This document shows, piece by piece, positions 37,409-47,931 of a DNA stretch of 64,000 nucleotides; position 1 is the first letter of the stretch, and every line of letters starts with the position of its first letter. Position numbers and translations under genes: made by a program. Below the pieces are notes generated by a model, which ran no database searches, was not told the origin of the DNA, and saw only the letters and a list, made by a program, of their open reading frames with translations. Origin of the DNA: Candidatus Fimadaptatus faecigallinarum (GTDB lineage Bacteria; Bacillota; Clostridia; Christensenellales; Aristaeellaceae); the NCBI GenBank assembly GCA_018714445.1, contig DVNK01000025.1, positions 1 to 64,000 of the forward strand. The letters are read 5' to 3'.

Positions 37409-37437
37409 TTGACGAAAGCGAGCATAGCTGTTACAAT
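37409..37437 (+). promoter_or_regulatory. Promoter of the 2-oxoacid dehydrogenase operon
   Basis: TTGACG (37409-37414), 17-bp spacer, TACAAT (37432-37437), leaving a leader of about 100 bp before the E2 start. The rest of the divergent region 36855-37408 holds no gene or repeat that I can support. Confidence 0.75.
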
Positions 37438-37542
37438 ATAGGTAAGTGTTTTTCTTGCAATGATACGGGCGCGCATGCGCGCTCAATTACAGGCGGCGTT
37501 CGGGTTAATGTAAGCCCGCGCCGGATACAAGGGAGGATGACC

Positions 37543-38937
37543 ATGGCCACACCGGTAATCATGCCCCGCCAGGGCAACTCGGTCGAGAGCTGCATAATCA
37601 CCAAATGGCTCGTCAAGGTCGGGGACAACGTCAAGGTCGGGGATGTACTGTTCAGCTATGAGACCGACAAGTCGAGCTTCGAGGAGGAGAGCAAGTTCGC
37701 CGGTCAGGTGCTTGACATATTCTTTGGTGAGGGCGACGACGTGCCCTGCCTGACCAACGTATGCGTGATAGGCGAGCCGGGCGAGAGCGCCGCACAGTTT
37801 GATCCGCGCACCGCCGAGGCAGCGCCTGAGGCTACGGCGGCGCCTGAGGCTGAGACCGCCGCCGCGCCTGCCGCGGCCACGACGGAAGCGCCCGCCGCTG
37901 CCGCCGCGCCTGCCGCGCAGCCCGGACATCTGCCCGAGCGCATATCGCCGCGCGCGCGCAAGCTGGCCGATGAGCGCCATGCCGACCTGACGTTTGCGGC
38001 GGCTACCGGCCCGGACGGCCGCGTGATCGCGCGCGACGTCGAGGCGCTGATAGCGCAGGGCCACGTGTTCACGCCCGGCGCGGCCAACGCGGGTTATGCG
38101 GGCGGCCTGACCGGCACCGGCATAGGCGGCCGCGTGACTGCCGCCGACGTTGCGGCCGCGGCCGCCGCGCCCAGGGCCGAAGCGCCTGCGGCTGAGACCG
38201 TCGCCGCGCCCGCTGCCGCGCCGGCAGCGCCCGAGTACGTCGACGAGCCGATGCCCAACATACGCAAGGTCATAGCGCGCCAGATGACGCTGTCGCTGAG
38301 CTCGATGGCGCAGCTGACGCACAACATATCGTTCGACTGCACCGAGCTGCAGGCGATGCGCAAGCTGTTCAAGGAGCAGGGCGCGCCGCTGGGCATGGAA
38401 AAGATCACGCTCAACGACATGATGCTGTTTGCGGTATCGCGCGTGCTGGCACGGCCCGAGCACCGCGCGCTCAACGCCAACCTGCTGGACGGCGCGACGA
38501 TGCGGTACTTTGCCAACGTGCAGCTGGGCTGCGCAGTGGACACGCCGCGCGGGCTGATGGTGCCCACGATACGCGACGCCAACAAAAAGAGCCTGCTGGA
38601 GATATCGCGCGAGGCCAAGGCGCTGGCGGCCGCGTGCCAGAGCGGCACTATAGATCCCGATCTGCTCAAGGGCGGCTCGTTCACGGTGTCCAACCTGGGC
38701 TCGCTGGGCATAGAGTCGTTCACGCCGGTCATCAATCCGCCGCAGACCGGCATACTGGGCGTCAATACGATAGTCACGCGCGTGCGCGAGGTGAACAGCC
38801 AGATAGTGCCGTACAGCGCGATGACGCTGTCGCTGACGTATGACCACCGCGCGCTGGACGGCGCGCCGGCCAGCCGGTTCCTCAAGGATCTGAAGGACGC
38901 GCTGGAGCACTTCACGCTGATGTTGGCGGCGGGCTGA
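37543..38937 (+). CDS. pdhC: Dihydrolipoamide acyltransferase, E2 of a 2-oxoacid dehydrogenase complex
   Basis: A 464-aa core subunit. The single N-terminal lipoyl domain (1 to about 80) has the lipoylated Lys43 in YETDKSSF. An Ala/Pro/Glu-rich linker follows (about 90-125), then a peripheral subunit-binding domain (about 130-175, ISPRARKLADERHADL), a second Ala-rich linker, and the catalytic domain (about 240-464) ending with the active-site DHRALDG (His435, Asp439). ATG 37543 is chosen over ATG 37537 because GGGAGG directly abuts the latter and is 6 bases from the former. It is first in the order E2-E3-E1. Pyruvate, acetoin or branched-chain specificity cannot be read directly, so the symbol is tentative. 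Confidence 0.93.
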   Translation: MATPVIMPRQGNSVESCIITKWLVKVGDNVKVGDVLFSYETDKSSFEEESKFAGQVLDIFFGEGDDVPCLTNVCVIGEPGESAAQFDPRTAEAAPEATAAPEAETAAAPAAATTEAPAAAAAPAAQPGHLPERISPRARKLADERHADLTFAAATGPDGRVIARDVEALIAQGHVFTPGAANAGYAGGLTGTGIGGRVTAADVAAAAAAPRAEAPAAETVAAPAAAPAAPEYVDEPMPNIRKVIARQMTLSLSSMAQLTHNISFDCTELQAMRKLFKEQGAPLGMEKITLNDMMLFAVSRVLARPEHRALNANLLDGATMRYFANVQLGCAVDTPRGLMVPTIRDANKKSLLEISREAKALAAACQSGTIDPDLLKGGSFTVSNLGSLGIESFTPVINPPQTGILGVNTIVTRVREVNSQIVPYSAMTLSLTYDHRALDGAPASRFLKDLKDALEHFTLMLAAG

Positions 38938-38960
38938 TCGGGCATCGGAGGTAATGTGAT

Positions 38961-40325
38961 ATGCAGGATCTGATAATACTGGGCGGAGGCCCGGCGGGAT
39001 ATCTGGCCGCGGAGCGCGCCGCGCACCGGGGCATGAAGGTCACACTGTTTGAGATGCGCGAGCTGGGCGGCGTGTGCCTGAACGAGGGCTGCATACCCTC
39101 AAAGGCGCTGCTCAACTCGGCCAAGGTGTACGAGCACGCCAAGAACGGCCGCAAGTTCGGCGTGCTCACGCAGGACATAACGCTTGACCACAAGCTGGTC
39201 GAGCAGCGCCGGGCCAAGGTCGTGCGCACGCTGGTTGCGGGCGTAAAGGCCAAGATGAAATCCGGCGGCATAGAGGTCATAAAGGACAAGGGCACGATAG
39301 CAGGCCGCGTGGACGGCGGGTTCGCCGTGGAGGGCGGCGGCCAGCGCGTGGAGGCCAAACGGCTTCTGATAGCGACCGGCTCGTCGCCGGTGACGCCGCC
39401 GATTCCGGGGCTGAAGGAAGCGCTGGAGAGCGGCTTTGCGCTGACCAACCGCGAGGTGCTGGAGCTCAAGGAAGTGCCCAAGGAGCTGGTCATAATCGGC
39501 GGCGGCGTGATAGGGCTGGAGATGGCGGCGTACTACAACGTCGCGGGCAGCCATGTGACGGTGGTCGAGATGCTGGACCACATCGCCGGCCCCACTGACC
39601 GCGAGATAAGCGAGCTGCTCAAAAAGAGCTGCGCCGACGCGGGCATAGACTTCCAGCTGGGCGCGCGCGTGACGGCGCTGACGCAGGACTCTGTCAAGGC
39701 CGAGCTGGACGGCGCCGAGCGCGAGTACAAGGCCGACAAGGTGCTGCTGTCGATAGGGCGGCGCGCAAATCTCACCGGCTACGGCCTGGAGACGCTGGGC
39801 GTGGAGACCTCGCGCACGGGCATAGTGACCGACGACCATCTGCGCACCAATGTCGAGGGCGTGTACGCCGCGGGCGACGTAAACGGCCGGATAATGCTGG
39901 CGCACACCGCATACCGCGAGAGCGAGGTCGCGATAAACACGATGCTGGGCGAGCGCGACGTGATGCGCTATAACGCGATACCGTCGGTCATATACACGCT
40001 GCCCGAGGTGGCGTCGGTGGGTATGACCGAGGAGGAGGCCAAGTCGCGCGGCATAGAGTACGACGTAAAGAAGCTGTCGATGCGTTACAGCGGCCGGTTC
40101 GTGGCCGAGAACGAGGGCGACGGCCTGTGCAAGATACTGGTCGACAAGCAGCGCCGCACGGTGCTGGGCGTGCACATGCTGGGCACGTACTCGTCGGAGA
40201 TAATCTGGGGCGCAGCGCAGCTCATCGAGACCGAGCTGACGGTATCCGACGCGCGCGAGATAGTGTTCCCGCATCCGACGGTGTCCGAGATCATACGCGA
40301 GGTGCTCTGGGAGTTCGACGACTGA
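38961..40325 (+). CDS. lpdA: Dihydrolipoyl dehydrogenase (E3)
   Basis: A 454-aa flavoprotein that reoxidises the dihydrolipoyl group of E2 with NAD. It has the FAD-binding LGGGPAGYLAAERA (7-20), the redox disulfide GGVCLNEGCIPSKAL (Cys39, Cys44), the NAD-binding IIGGGVIGLEMAAYY, the second FAD motif GVYAAGDVNGRIML and the C-terminal dimer motif HPTVSEI with the catalytic His-Glu pair. GGAGG precedes the ATG. It begins 23 bp after E2, so cotranscription is nearly certain. It has no lipoyl domain of its own. Confidence 0.97.
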   Translation: MQDLIILGGGPAGYLAAERAAHRGMKVTLFEMRELGGVCLNEGCIPSKALLNSAKVYEHAKNGRKFGVLTQDITLDHKLVEQRRAKVVRTLVAGVKAKMKSGGIEVIKDKGTIAGRVDGGFAVEGGGQRVEAKRLLIATGSSPVTPPIPGLKEALESGFALTNREVLELKEVPKELVIIGGGVIGLEMAAYYNVAGSHVTVVEMLDHIAGPTDREISELLKKSCADAGIDFQLGARVTALTQDSVKAELDGAEREYKADKVLLSIGRRANLTGYGLETLGVETSRTGIVTDDHLRTNVEGVYAAGDVNGRIMLAHTAYRESEVAINTMLGERDVMRYNAIPSVIYTLPEVASVGMTEEEAKSRGIEYDVKKLSMRYSGRFVAENEGDGLCKILVDKQRRTVLGVHMLGTYSSEIIWGAAQLIETELTVSDAREIVFPHPTVSEIIREVLWEFDD

Positions 40326-40334
40326 CACGGCATG

Positions 40335-40690
40335 GCGTCGCGAATCAATTTGACCGCGCCGCCCAAAGCCTGCGACGCAGGACAGCGCCGTGCAAAGGCA
40401 AATAAACCTGGCCACACCCGACAGGTCATCACAGTGGCGCGTCGACGCCAGAGCAGCTTCAGGCGAGCAGCGGCATGCAGGGAGTTCAAGCCGAACGCGA
40501 TGCGCCACCCAAGGCTTGCGACGCAGGACAGCGCCGTGCAAAGACAAAGCAACCCGGCCACACCTGACAGGCCATCGCAGTGGCGCGTTGACGCCAGAGC
40601 AGCTTCAGGCGAGCGGCGGCATGCGACGTTTAAGCCGAATGCGGCACGCCGCCCAAAGTCTGCGACGCGGATAGGCGCGGCCATGCTCGA
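40335..40690. repeat. Array I, about 145-bp unit, 2.4 copies, within the dehydrogenase locus
   Basis: TGCGACGC occurs at 40371, 40517 and 40661 (steps of 146 and 144). Units share GACAGCGCCGTGCAAAG and AGAGCAGCTTCAGGCGAGC. It separates E3 from E1, genes that would be expected to be adjacent. No promoter consensus is evident between the array and E1. Confidence 0.8.
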
Positions 40691-40819
40691 ACTGCAACTC
40701 AAACGGCAATTATAACGGCGTAAGGCACGGCCCCCGGTCGGAGCCATGCTCCCCTGGGCCGCGCCATGAGCCGCCATGAGTATTAATCAACAAATACCCA
40801 ATCAAAGGAGTGGAACGCA

Positions 40820-43285
40820 GTGCCCAAGTCACAATACGTAGATCCGGCGGCCAAGCGCGCCCCCGGTAAGATCACATTCACCGACATAAAGGTCAACGAG
40901 TACCAGAAGACCGTCAAGGACGAGCTGGGCAACTACACCCGCGACGAGTTCATCGGCATATACCACGACATGCTGCTCATACGCGAGTTCGAGAGCATGA
41001 TAAACTCGATCAAGATAGAGGGCGCGTACAACGGCGTGCCGTACAACCATCCCGGCCCGGCGCACCTGTCGATGGGCCAGGAGGCCAGCGCGGTCGGTCA
41101 GGCGTTCAACCTGGACGTGGACGACTTCATATTCGGCTCGCACCGCAGCCACGGCGAGATACTCGCCAAGGGCATGAGCGCGATACGCAAGCTGGACGAC
41201 GACAAGCTTATGGCCGCGATGAGCGAGGAGTCGGGCAAGGCGGCGCTGGGCGTGGTGTCCGGGCGCGGCCAGAGCTCGGTCAAGGAGCTGGCCGAGGATT
41301 TCCTGCTCTACGGCGCGATGGCCGAGATATTCGCGCGCAAGAACGGCTTCAACATGGGCCTGGGCGGCTCGATGCACACGTTCTACATACCGTTTGGCAT
41401 ATATCCCAACAACGCGATAGTGGGCGGCTCGGCCGACATAGCGACCGGCGCGGCGCTCTTTAAGCGCGTCAACCGCAAGGGCGGCATAGTCGTGGCCAAC
41501 ATAGGCGACGGCTCGCTGGGCTGCGGCCCGGTGTGGGAGGCGCTGAACTTCGCGGCGATGGATCAGCTGCGCCAGCTCTGGGATGAGGAGCACCGCGGCG
41601 GCCTGCCGATACTGTTCAACATATTCAACAACCAGTACGCGATGGGCGGTCAGACCCAGGGCGAAACCATGGCATACGACATGCTGGCGCGGCTGGGCGC
41701 GGGCGTGACCCCCAACCAGATGCACGCCGAGCGCGTCGACGGCTACAATCCGCTGGCCGTGATAGACGCAGTGCGCCGCAAGAAGGAGCTGCTGCTCAAG
41801 GGCGAAGGCCCGGTACTGCTGGACGTGGTGACGTACCGCTACGCGGGCCACTCGCCGTCGGACGCCTCGAGCTACCGCACCAAGGACGAGATGGCCGCAT
41901 GGCAGGCGGTCGATCCGCTGATAACCTACCGCGCGCAGCTGATAGAGGCCGGCGTGGCCACCGAGGCCGAGTGCGACGCCATCAAGGCGGGCGTGGTCGA
42001 CGCGATAACCCGCAACCTCAAGCTGGCGATAGACGACGCCGTGTCGCCGCGCATGGATCTTAACGCCGATCCCGACATGATAAGCCGCATGATGTACACC
42101 AACAAGCATGTCGAGCGCTACTCCGACGCGCCGGTAGAGACGCTGATGCCCATGGCCGATAACCCCCGCGTCAAGGCCATCGCCGGCAAGGAGCGCTTCT
42201 ACATGAAGGACGGCAAGCCCGTCAGCAAGAACAAGGTCTACCAGTTCCGCGACGCGCTGTTCGAGGCGATAATCCACCGGTTCTACATCGACCCGACGCT
42301 GGTGGCGTACGGCGAGGAGTGCCGCGACTGGGGCGGCGCATACGCGGTGTACCGCGGCCTGACCGAGGCGCTGCCGTATCACCGGCTGTTCAACGCGCCG
42401 ATATCCGAGGGCGCGATAGTCGGCTCGGCGGTCGGCTATGCGATGGCGGGCGGCCGCGCGCTGATAGAGCTGATGTACTGCGACTTCCTGGGCCGCGCCG
42501 GCGACGAGGTGTTCAACCAGATGAGCAAGTGGCAGGCCATGAGCGCCGACGTGCTGCAGATGCCGGTGGTACTGCGCGTGTCGGTGGGCTCCAAGTACGG
42601 CGCGCAGCACTCGCAGGACTGGTCGGCGCTGACGGCGCACATACCGGGCCTGAAGGTCATATTCCCGGCCACGCCCTACGACGCCAAGGGCCTGATGAAC
42701 GCGGCGCTGGCGGGCAGCGACCCGGTCGTGTTCTTTGAGAGCCAGCGCCTGTACGACATGGGCGAGCAGTTCCATGAGGGCGGCGTGCCCGAGGGCTACT
42801 ACGAGGTCGAGATAGGCAAGCCCGACATAAAGCGCGAGGGCAAGGACATAACGATACTGTCGGTCGGCTCGACGCTGTACCGCGCGATAAAGGCCGCCGA
42901 TGTACTGCGCGACAAGTACGGCATGAGCGCCGAGATTATCGACGCGCGCACCGTGGTGCCGTTCGACTACGAGCTGGTCATCGAGTCGGTCAAGAAGACC
43001 GGCCGGCTGGTGCTGGTGTCCGACGCGTGCGAGCGCGGCAGCGTGCTCAACGATATGGCGCGCAACGTGACCGAGCTGGCGTTTGACTACCTGGATGCGC
43101 CGCCCGTTGTAGTGGGCGCGCGCAACTGGATCACCCCGGCGCACGAGCTGGAGAACTACTTCTTCCCGCAGCCCGAGTGGATACTCGACGCGATAGACGC
43201 CAAGATAGTGCCGCTGCCCGGCCACGAGCGCACCACCAATCAGACCCCGATAGAGCAGCTGCGCCGCAGCCGCATGGGCGTGTGA
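40820..43285 (+). CDS. 2-oxoacid dehydrogenase E1, fused alpha and beta subunits
   Basis: An 821-aa thiamine-diphosphate enzyme. The first half (about 60-440) is E1-alpha, with SHRSHGEIL and the TPP/Mg motif GDGSLGCG ending in NNQYAM. The second half (about 470-810) is E1-beta, beginning [10 protein letters not shown] and containing [24 protein letters not shown] and the [22 protein letters not shown] segments. Both halves look complete. In most bacteria these are two genes; single-chain versions are known in several phyla. The start is a GTG at 40820 behind AAAGGAG. It belongs with E2 and E3 upstream, although 494 bp with a repeat array intervene. Substrate undetermined. Confidence 0.93.
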   Translation: MPKSQYVDPAAKRAPGKITFTDIKVNEYQKTVKDELGNYTRDEFIGIYHDMLLIREFESMINSIKIEGAYNGVPYNHPGPAHLSMGQEASAVGQAFNLDVDDFIFGSHRSHGEILAKGMSAIRKLDDDKLMAAMSEESGKAALGVVSGRGQSSVKELAEDFLLYGAMAEIFARKNGFNMGLGGSMHTFYIPFGIYPNNAIVGGSADIATGAALFKRVNRKGGIVVANIGDGSLGCGPVWEALNFAAMDQLRQLWDEEHRGGLPILFNIFNNQYAMGGQTQGETMAYDMLARLGAGVTPNQMHAERVDGYNPLAVIDAVRRKKELLLKGEGPVLLDVVTYRYAGHSPSDASSYRTKDEMAAWQAVDPLITYRAQLIEAGVATEAECDAIKAGVVDAITRNLKLAIDDAVSPRMDLNADPDMISRMMYTNKHVERYSDAPVETLMPMADNPRVKAIAGKERFYMKDGKPVSKNKVYQFRDALFEAIIHRFYIDPTLVAYGEECRDWGGAYAVYRGLTEALPYHRLFNAPISEGAIVGSAVGYAMAGGRALIELMYCDFLGRAGDEVFNQMSKWQAMSADVLQMPVVLRVSVGSKYGAQHSQDWSALTAHIPGLKVIFPATPYDAKGLMNAALAGSDPVVFFESQRLYDMGEQFHEGGVPEGYYEVEIGKPDIKREGKDITILSVGSTLYRAIKAADVLRDKYGMSAEIIDARTVVPFDYELVIESVKKTGRLVLVSDACERGSVLNDMARNVTELAFDYLDAPPVVVGARNWITPAHELENYFFPQPEWILDAIDAKIVPLPGHERTTNQTPIEQLRRSRMGV

Positions 43286-43494
43286 TGGCAATCGGGCCAC
43301 GCCGGTAAATGATCGCCCCGCAAGCGCAGAGGCACGCGAGCCGCGGGCTATCGCGGCCGACGCAGACTGAGCGGCATGACGCATGCCGCAGGGGCGGTTG
43401 AGCGAAATATGGACTTATTGAGCCGCGCGGACGCGCCGGGGCAGATTCCCGGTTGCGCCTGCGCGGCGTTTGTTTCGGCATGAGAGCGTTCAAT

Positions 43495-43860
43495 GCGTGG
43501 GTATGCTGGCCGCATGGCCGGCGCGGGCTTGGCATGAGTTTGCTGCCAAGAGCTGCTGTGCCGTGTGGACGCGCCGGGATAGCCGCCTGATGTGCCTGAG
43601 TGGCGTCTTGTGTGCGGAATTGAAGCGCAAAAGCACAGGCATGCAAACATGCGCGGCACACACCAAAACGCTGCATGACCGGCGCGGGTTCGGTATGAGT
43701 TTGCTGCCAAGAGCTGCTGTGCCGTGCGGACGCGATGGTTTAGCCGCCCGATGCGCCAGAGCGGCGTATTGCGTGCGGAATTAAAGCGCCAAAGCACAGG
43801 CATGCAAACATGCGCGGCACACACACCAAAACGCCGCATGGCCAACGCGGGTTTGCCGCT
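43495..43860. repeat. Array J, 161-bp unit, about 2.3 copies
   Basis: GAGTTTGCTGCCAAGAGCTG occurs at 43536 and 43697 (161 bp), with a partial third unit from about 43830. Units share AAAGCACAGGCATGCAAACA. Located after E1 and before the secreted protein gene. The rest of 43286-43990 shows no gene. Confidence 0.82.
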
Positions 43861-43990
43861 CAAAATCCCCCAAAAGCCGCAAAAACATGCAACAAACGCC
43901 GCGCAGTTACAGTCAAACCAGCGTAAACACAGACTGCACGGCGCACGGCGATATGCGCGCTGCAAGGCCGGCAGGGGAAGGACAGTGGCC

Positions 43991-44875
43991 ATGATGGATT
44001 TTACGACGATGGCAAAGGGCATGGCAGTCAGGGCGTTGGCGCTGACTATGGCGCTAATGTGCACAATGCCGCCCGCGCTGGCCGATACGGCGCAGGCGGG
44101 CGCAATATCGCTCACGGCGGCGGACGGCATCGTTGAACTGGCCAACGGCGCGAGCATCGACCTGGACGGCGACGGCACGCCCGAGACCGTTACGTACGAA
44201 CTGACGGGCGAAGACTACGGCGTGGGCACGCTCACGGTGACCGCAGGCGATGCGGAATTGCAGGTGGAGACGTACGCGGGTATGGATAAGCTGTACGCGG
44301 GCCGCCTCAAGGACGATGTGGACGATGTGTTTCTGCTGGTGGGCGAGCATGGCCCGTCCGACGATCCCTATGCCTATATATTGCGGTACTCGGACGGCGC
44401 GCTGACCAACATAGGCGGCATACCCGCGCTGCCCGAGGACATAGCGATAAACGGCGATGTGCTGACGGCTACGGTGCGCGCCAACGCCATACAGACCTGG
44501 TTCCGCGAGAGCGATTTCGTGATAGCGCGGCTCATGCGCTTTGACGAGGACTATAACCAGCTGCCGGATGAGTATTACGTGGCCGAATCTCCGCGGGCGA
44601 CCTACCCCATGGACACGGCGGTGGTGCTCAAGCGCGACGTGCCGCTGACGTTGACGCCCTCGGGCGGCGCCGAGTTCACGCTCAAGGCGGGCGAGCGCGC
44701 GATACTGACTGCGACCGACGATCTGACTTATGTGTACGTGGTGCCGGTCGACCGCGCGGCGCATGACTGGCTGCCCGGCGGGTATCTGGCGCTGTCGGAC
44801 TACATTAACGTGGTCATAGACGGCGAAGCGGTCATGGCCGGCGACGTGTTCGACGGGCTGATATTTGCCGACTGA
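43991..44875 (+). CDS. Secreted protein of unknown function
   Basis: A 294-aa exported protein with a signal peptide (about 1-31: a short basic region, then LALTMALMCTMPPALA). The mature part is beta-rich. It contains DLDGDGTPETV (57-67), a calcium-loop-like motif common in FG-GAP and dockerin-like repeats, then LLVGEHGPSDDPYAYILRY and a C-terminal half with an SH3-like feel (LTLTPSGGAEFTLKAGERAILTA is followed by VYVVPV). No anchoring signal or catalytic motif is seen. The first ATG at 43991 is preceded by AAGGA; longer frames run through array J. I do not recognise the family. Confidence 0.75.
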   Translation: MMDFTTMAKGMAVRALALTMALMCTMPPALADTAQAGAISLTAADGIVELANGASIDLDGDGTPETVTYELTGEDYGVGTLTVTAGDAELQVETYAGMDKLYAGRLKDDVDDVFLLVGEHGPSDDPYAYILRYSDGALTNIGGIPALPEDIAINGDVLTATVRANAIQTWFRESDFVIARLMRFDEDYNQLPDEYYVAESPRATYPMDTAVVLKRDVPLTLTPSGGAEFTLKAGERAILTATDDLTYVYVVPVDRAAHDWLPGGYLALSDYINVVIDGEAVMAGDVFDGLIFAD

Positions 44876-44988
44876 CGGCACAGCCGGATCGGCTTGCGCG
44901 GGCCTGTGGCCGCAGCGCGACGCCCGGCGGATGCGGGCGCGAATCATCGGGTTCGCCCGCATGCAGCATTCATATGTTTTCCGAGCCG

Positions 44989-45021
44989 CCCGTGCGCGTT
45001 GCAGGTTGCGATGCGCGCGGG
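44989..45021 (+). terminator. Terminator after the secreted protein gene
   Basis: Arms CCCGTGCGCGT / ATGCGCGCGGG (two G-T pairs), then six T. The following region to 45500 holds no gene that I can support. Confidence 0.75.
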
Positions 45022-45500
45022 TTTTTTGCGGCTTTGCGCTTGCCGGCGCGCTATCTGTGCTCCGGCGCGTGCGCGTGTGCGCTGTGGCAAGGCGGCGGAT
45101 ATGTCGTGCGGTGCGCAACCGGTGGCGCGCGCCGCGGCTCAGTCAGTTGTCCGGCCTTTGAGCGCCGAACCCAACGATAGCCATGTTGCCGTTTCATGGC
45201 GCGTGCGCCGGCCGCGGCCGCGTTCGCCATTGCGGATACCGGCTGCGATTGCAGGCTGGCGTAATACGGCGCGTGGACCGAGTGGGCGCACGGTGCAATT
45301 GTCAATGAGCAGGGCCGCGTTAGCCGCTGCTGACGGCGCTAATGCGTTGCGAACTGTGCGGCTGCGGCGACGCGCTTATCTGCAACGCGCCGGGCGCGCT
45401 GTGTGGCGCTGGCTGCCGGCGGTAAATGTTAAATTTCGATACAACGGCGTCCGGCGCCGCCAAAACCGCCCGGCCCGCCCGCGCGACGCAGCGATTGCAT

Positions 45501-45529
45501 TTGATTTACACGGCGACGTATGGTAGAAT
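45501..45529 (+). promoter_or_regulatory. Promoter of the ferritin-like gene
   Basis: TTGATT (45501-45506), 17-bp spacer, TAGAAT (45524-45529), 30 bp before the start codon. Confidence 0.65.
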
Positions 45530-45559
45530 ATAAGCATAAATCAGCGACAGGAGGCACCC

Positions 45560-46042
45560 ATGCAGAACTTTAACGATATCGAAGCGCTGAAGATAGCTAC
45601 CGAGATAGAGCGCCGCGGTGCGGATATTTACGCCCGCGCGCTGAAGATTGCGCGCCGCGCCGAGGTGCGCGAGCTGCTCAAGCGGCTCTATGATGAGGAA
45701 TTGCAACATGCGGCGGTGTTTGAGCGCCTGGGCGAGATGGCGCTGGAGGGCAACGAGGAGGCAGAGTACTATACGCCGGAGGCGGCGATGTTCCTGGCGG
45801 CGTTTGCGGCCGAGATCGCGTTTCCGGGCGGCTTGATGAAGCTGGCCGGCGACAGCGGGCTGGATGATCCGCGCGTGATACTGGAACAGGCCGTGCAGGC
45901 CGAAAAGAACTCGATACTGTTCTATCAGGAGGTAATGGCCGCCTCGCACAACGCCACGCTCAAGAAGTATCTGGCCGACATAGTGCGCGAGGAGCGCAGC
46001 CACCTGATGGGACTGCTCACGCAGATACACGACCTGGGCTGA
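45560..46042 (+). CDS. Ferritin-like/rubrerythrin-type di-iron protein
   Basis: A 160-aa all-helical protein. Four helices carry the carboxylate/His pattern of the rubrerythrin-like diiron site: the first Glu in ATEIERRGADIY, EELQH in helix 2, another Glu in QAVQAEKNSILFYQEVM and EERSHL in helix 4. There is no rubredoxin domain, so it is an erythrin-type short form, probably involved in peroxide or iron handling in an anaerobe. AGGAGG lies 6 bases before the ATG. The next gene starts 149 bp later and could be read through, as no terminator is seen. Confidence 0.9.
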   Translation: MQNFNDIEALKIATEIERRGADIYARALKIARRAEVRELLKRLYDEELQHAAVFERLGEMALEGNEEAEYYTPEAAMFLAAFAAEIAFPGGLMKLAGDSGLDDPRVILEQAVQAEKNSILFYQEVMAASHNATLKKYLADIVREERSHLMGLLTQIHDLG

Positions 46043-46191
46043 TGCCCGGCGCAGGGCGGCTGGCCCGGGCCATGTGCCCGGGCTGTGATTTGCCGGCTTA
46101 TGCGGGCCTGCGCGGCCCGATTCCTCATGACGAAGCGGTCTGGCGTTGCCCGTCCGGGTGCGCCGTGCCGCGCTGGAAAGGATGTTCACAT

Positions 46192-47916
46192 ATGAATTAT
46201 ATGGATCAGTACCGCAAGTGGCTGAACGCGGACGAGTTCGACGCGGCTACGGTGGCCGAGCTCAAGGCGCTTGAGGGCAATGACAAGGAGATAGAGGACA
46301 GGTTCTACACCGAGCTGGAGTTCGGCACGGCCGGCATGCGCGGCGTGATCGGCGCGGGACTGAACCGCATGAACGTATACAATGTGCGCCGTGCGACGCT
46401 GGGCCTGGCCGACTACATAAACCGCGACCCGGAATACGCCCGGCGCGGCGTGGCGATAGCGTACGACTCGCGCCGGTTCTCGACCGAGTTTGCCGAACAG
46501 GCGGCGCTGGTGCTGTGCGCGCAGGGCGTCAAGGCGTATCTGTTCGAGTCGCTCCGGCCGGTGCCGGTGCTGAGCTATGCGGTGCGCAAGCTGGGCGCGA
46601 TAGCCGGCATAGTGATAACCGCCAGCCACAATCCGCCGCAGTACAATGGCTATAAGGTGTACTGGGAGGACGGCGGTCAGATGCCGCCCGAGCGTGCCGG
46701 CGAGGTGCTTGAGCTGATCCGCGCGCGCGACTTCGCGCAGGCACAGCCGATGGATCGCCAGCAGGCGCTGGACAGCGGACTGCTGACTATTATCGGCAAG
46801 GAGATAGACGATCCGTACATCGAGATGGTCAAGTCGCTGTGCGTGCAGCCCGAGCTGATGCGCAAGATCGGCCCCGAGATCAAGATAGTGTATACGCCGC
46901 TGCACGGTTCGGGCAACATACCGGTGCGGCGCGTGCTGCGCGAGATAGGCTTTACCGACGTGCGCGTGGTGCCCGAGCAGGAGCTGCCCGATCCGAACTT
47001 CTCGACGGTCAGGGTGCCCAACCCGGAGGACCCGGCGGCATTTACGATGGCGCTGAAGCTGGCCGATGAAGTGGGCGCCGACCTGGTATTCGGCACCGAT
47101 CCGGACTGCGACCGCGTGGGCATAGCGGTGCGCGACGGCGAGGGCGCGACGCATATACTGACCGGCAATCAGACGGGCTGCCTGCTGCTGGACTATGTGC
47201 TGTCGCGGCGGCAGGCCATGGGCAAGCTGCCGGCCAATGGCGCGGCGGTCAAGTCGATAGTGTCGACCGAGATGGCGCGGGCGATCTGCAAGCACTATGG
47301 CGTGGCGATGATAGACGTGCTGACGGGGTTCAAGTTCATAGCCGAGCAGATACAGCACTTCGAGGAGACCGGCGAGCATACGTTCCTGTTTGGCTTTGAG
47401 GAGAGCTACGGCTATCTGTCGGGCACGCAGGTGCGCGACAAGGACGGCGTGAACGCGTCCATGCTGATAGCCGAGACCGCGGCCTGGTATAAGACCCAGG
47501 GCATGACGCTGTACGACGCGCTGCAATCGCTGTTTAAGAAGTACGGCTACTATGGCGAAAAGGTCACGTCGTTCGCGCTGGCGGGCAAGGACGGCCTGGC
47601 CAAGATGCGCGAGCTGATGACCCGGCTGCGCGAGCAGCCGCCCAGGGAATTTGCGGGCATTAAGGTCACGGCGGTGCGCGACTACAAAAAGAGCGAGCGA
47701 GTGGCGGATGGCGCGGTCGAGGCGCTGACGCTGCCCAAGTCGGACGTGCTGTACTACGAGATGGAGGGCGGCCGGTGGATCTGCGTGCGCCCGTCGGGCA
47801 CCGAGCCCAAGGTCAAGCTCTACGTCAACAGCGTGTCGGGCGACGCCGCGACGACCGCAAGCGAGCTGGAAGCAATGTCCAGCGCCGCGGTCAAGCTGCT
47901 GGACAGCCTGCTGTAA
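46192..47916 (+). CDS. Alpha-D-phosphohexomutase (phosphoglucomutase/phosphomannomutase, PgcA-type)
   Basis: A 574-aa enzyme that interconverts hexose 1- and 6-phosphates, feeding cell-wall and glycan precursor synthesis. All four domain signatures are present: FGTAGMRG near 44-51, the phosphoserine loop TASHNPP (Ser145), the metal loop DPDCDR (about 303-308), the sugar loop GFEESYG and the phosphate-binding RPSGTEPK near the C-terminus. The size matches PgcA-type mutases rather than the shorter GlmM. ATG 46192 follows AAAGGA; an in-frame extension to 46042 is GC-rich and non-coding in character. A strong terminator follows. Confidence 0.95.
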   Translation: MNYMDQYRKWLNADEFDAATVAELKALEGNDKEIEDRFYTELEFGTAGMRGVIGAGLNRMNVYNVRRATLGLADYINRDPEYARRGVAIAYDSRRFSTEFAEQAALVLCAQGVKAYLFESLRPVPVLSYAVRKLGAIAGIVITASHNPPQYNGYKVYWEDGGQMPPERAGEVLELIRARDFAQAQPMDRQQALDSGLLTIIGKEIDDPYIEMVKSLCVQPELMRKIGPEIKIVYTPLHGSGNIPVRRVLREIGFTDVRVVPEQELPDPNFSTVRVPNPEDPAAFTMALKLADEVGADLVFGTDPDCDRVGIAVRDGEGATHILTGNQTGCLLLDYVLSRRQAMGKLPANGAAVKSIVSTEMARAICKHYGVAMIDVLTGFKFIAEQIQHFEETGEHTFLFGFEESYGYLSGTQVRDKDGVNASMLIAETAAWYKTQGMTLYDALQSLFKKYGYYGEKVTSFALAGKDGLAKMRELMTRLREQPPREFAGIKVTAVRDYKKSERVADGAVEALTLPKSDVLYYEMEGGRWICVRPSGTEPKVKLYVNSVSGDAATTASELEAMSSAAVKLLDSLL

Positions 47917-47931
47917 TTGGCGATGTGAAGC

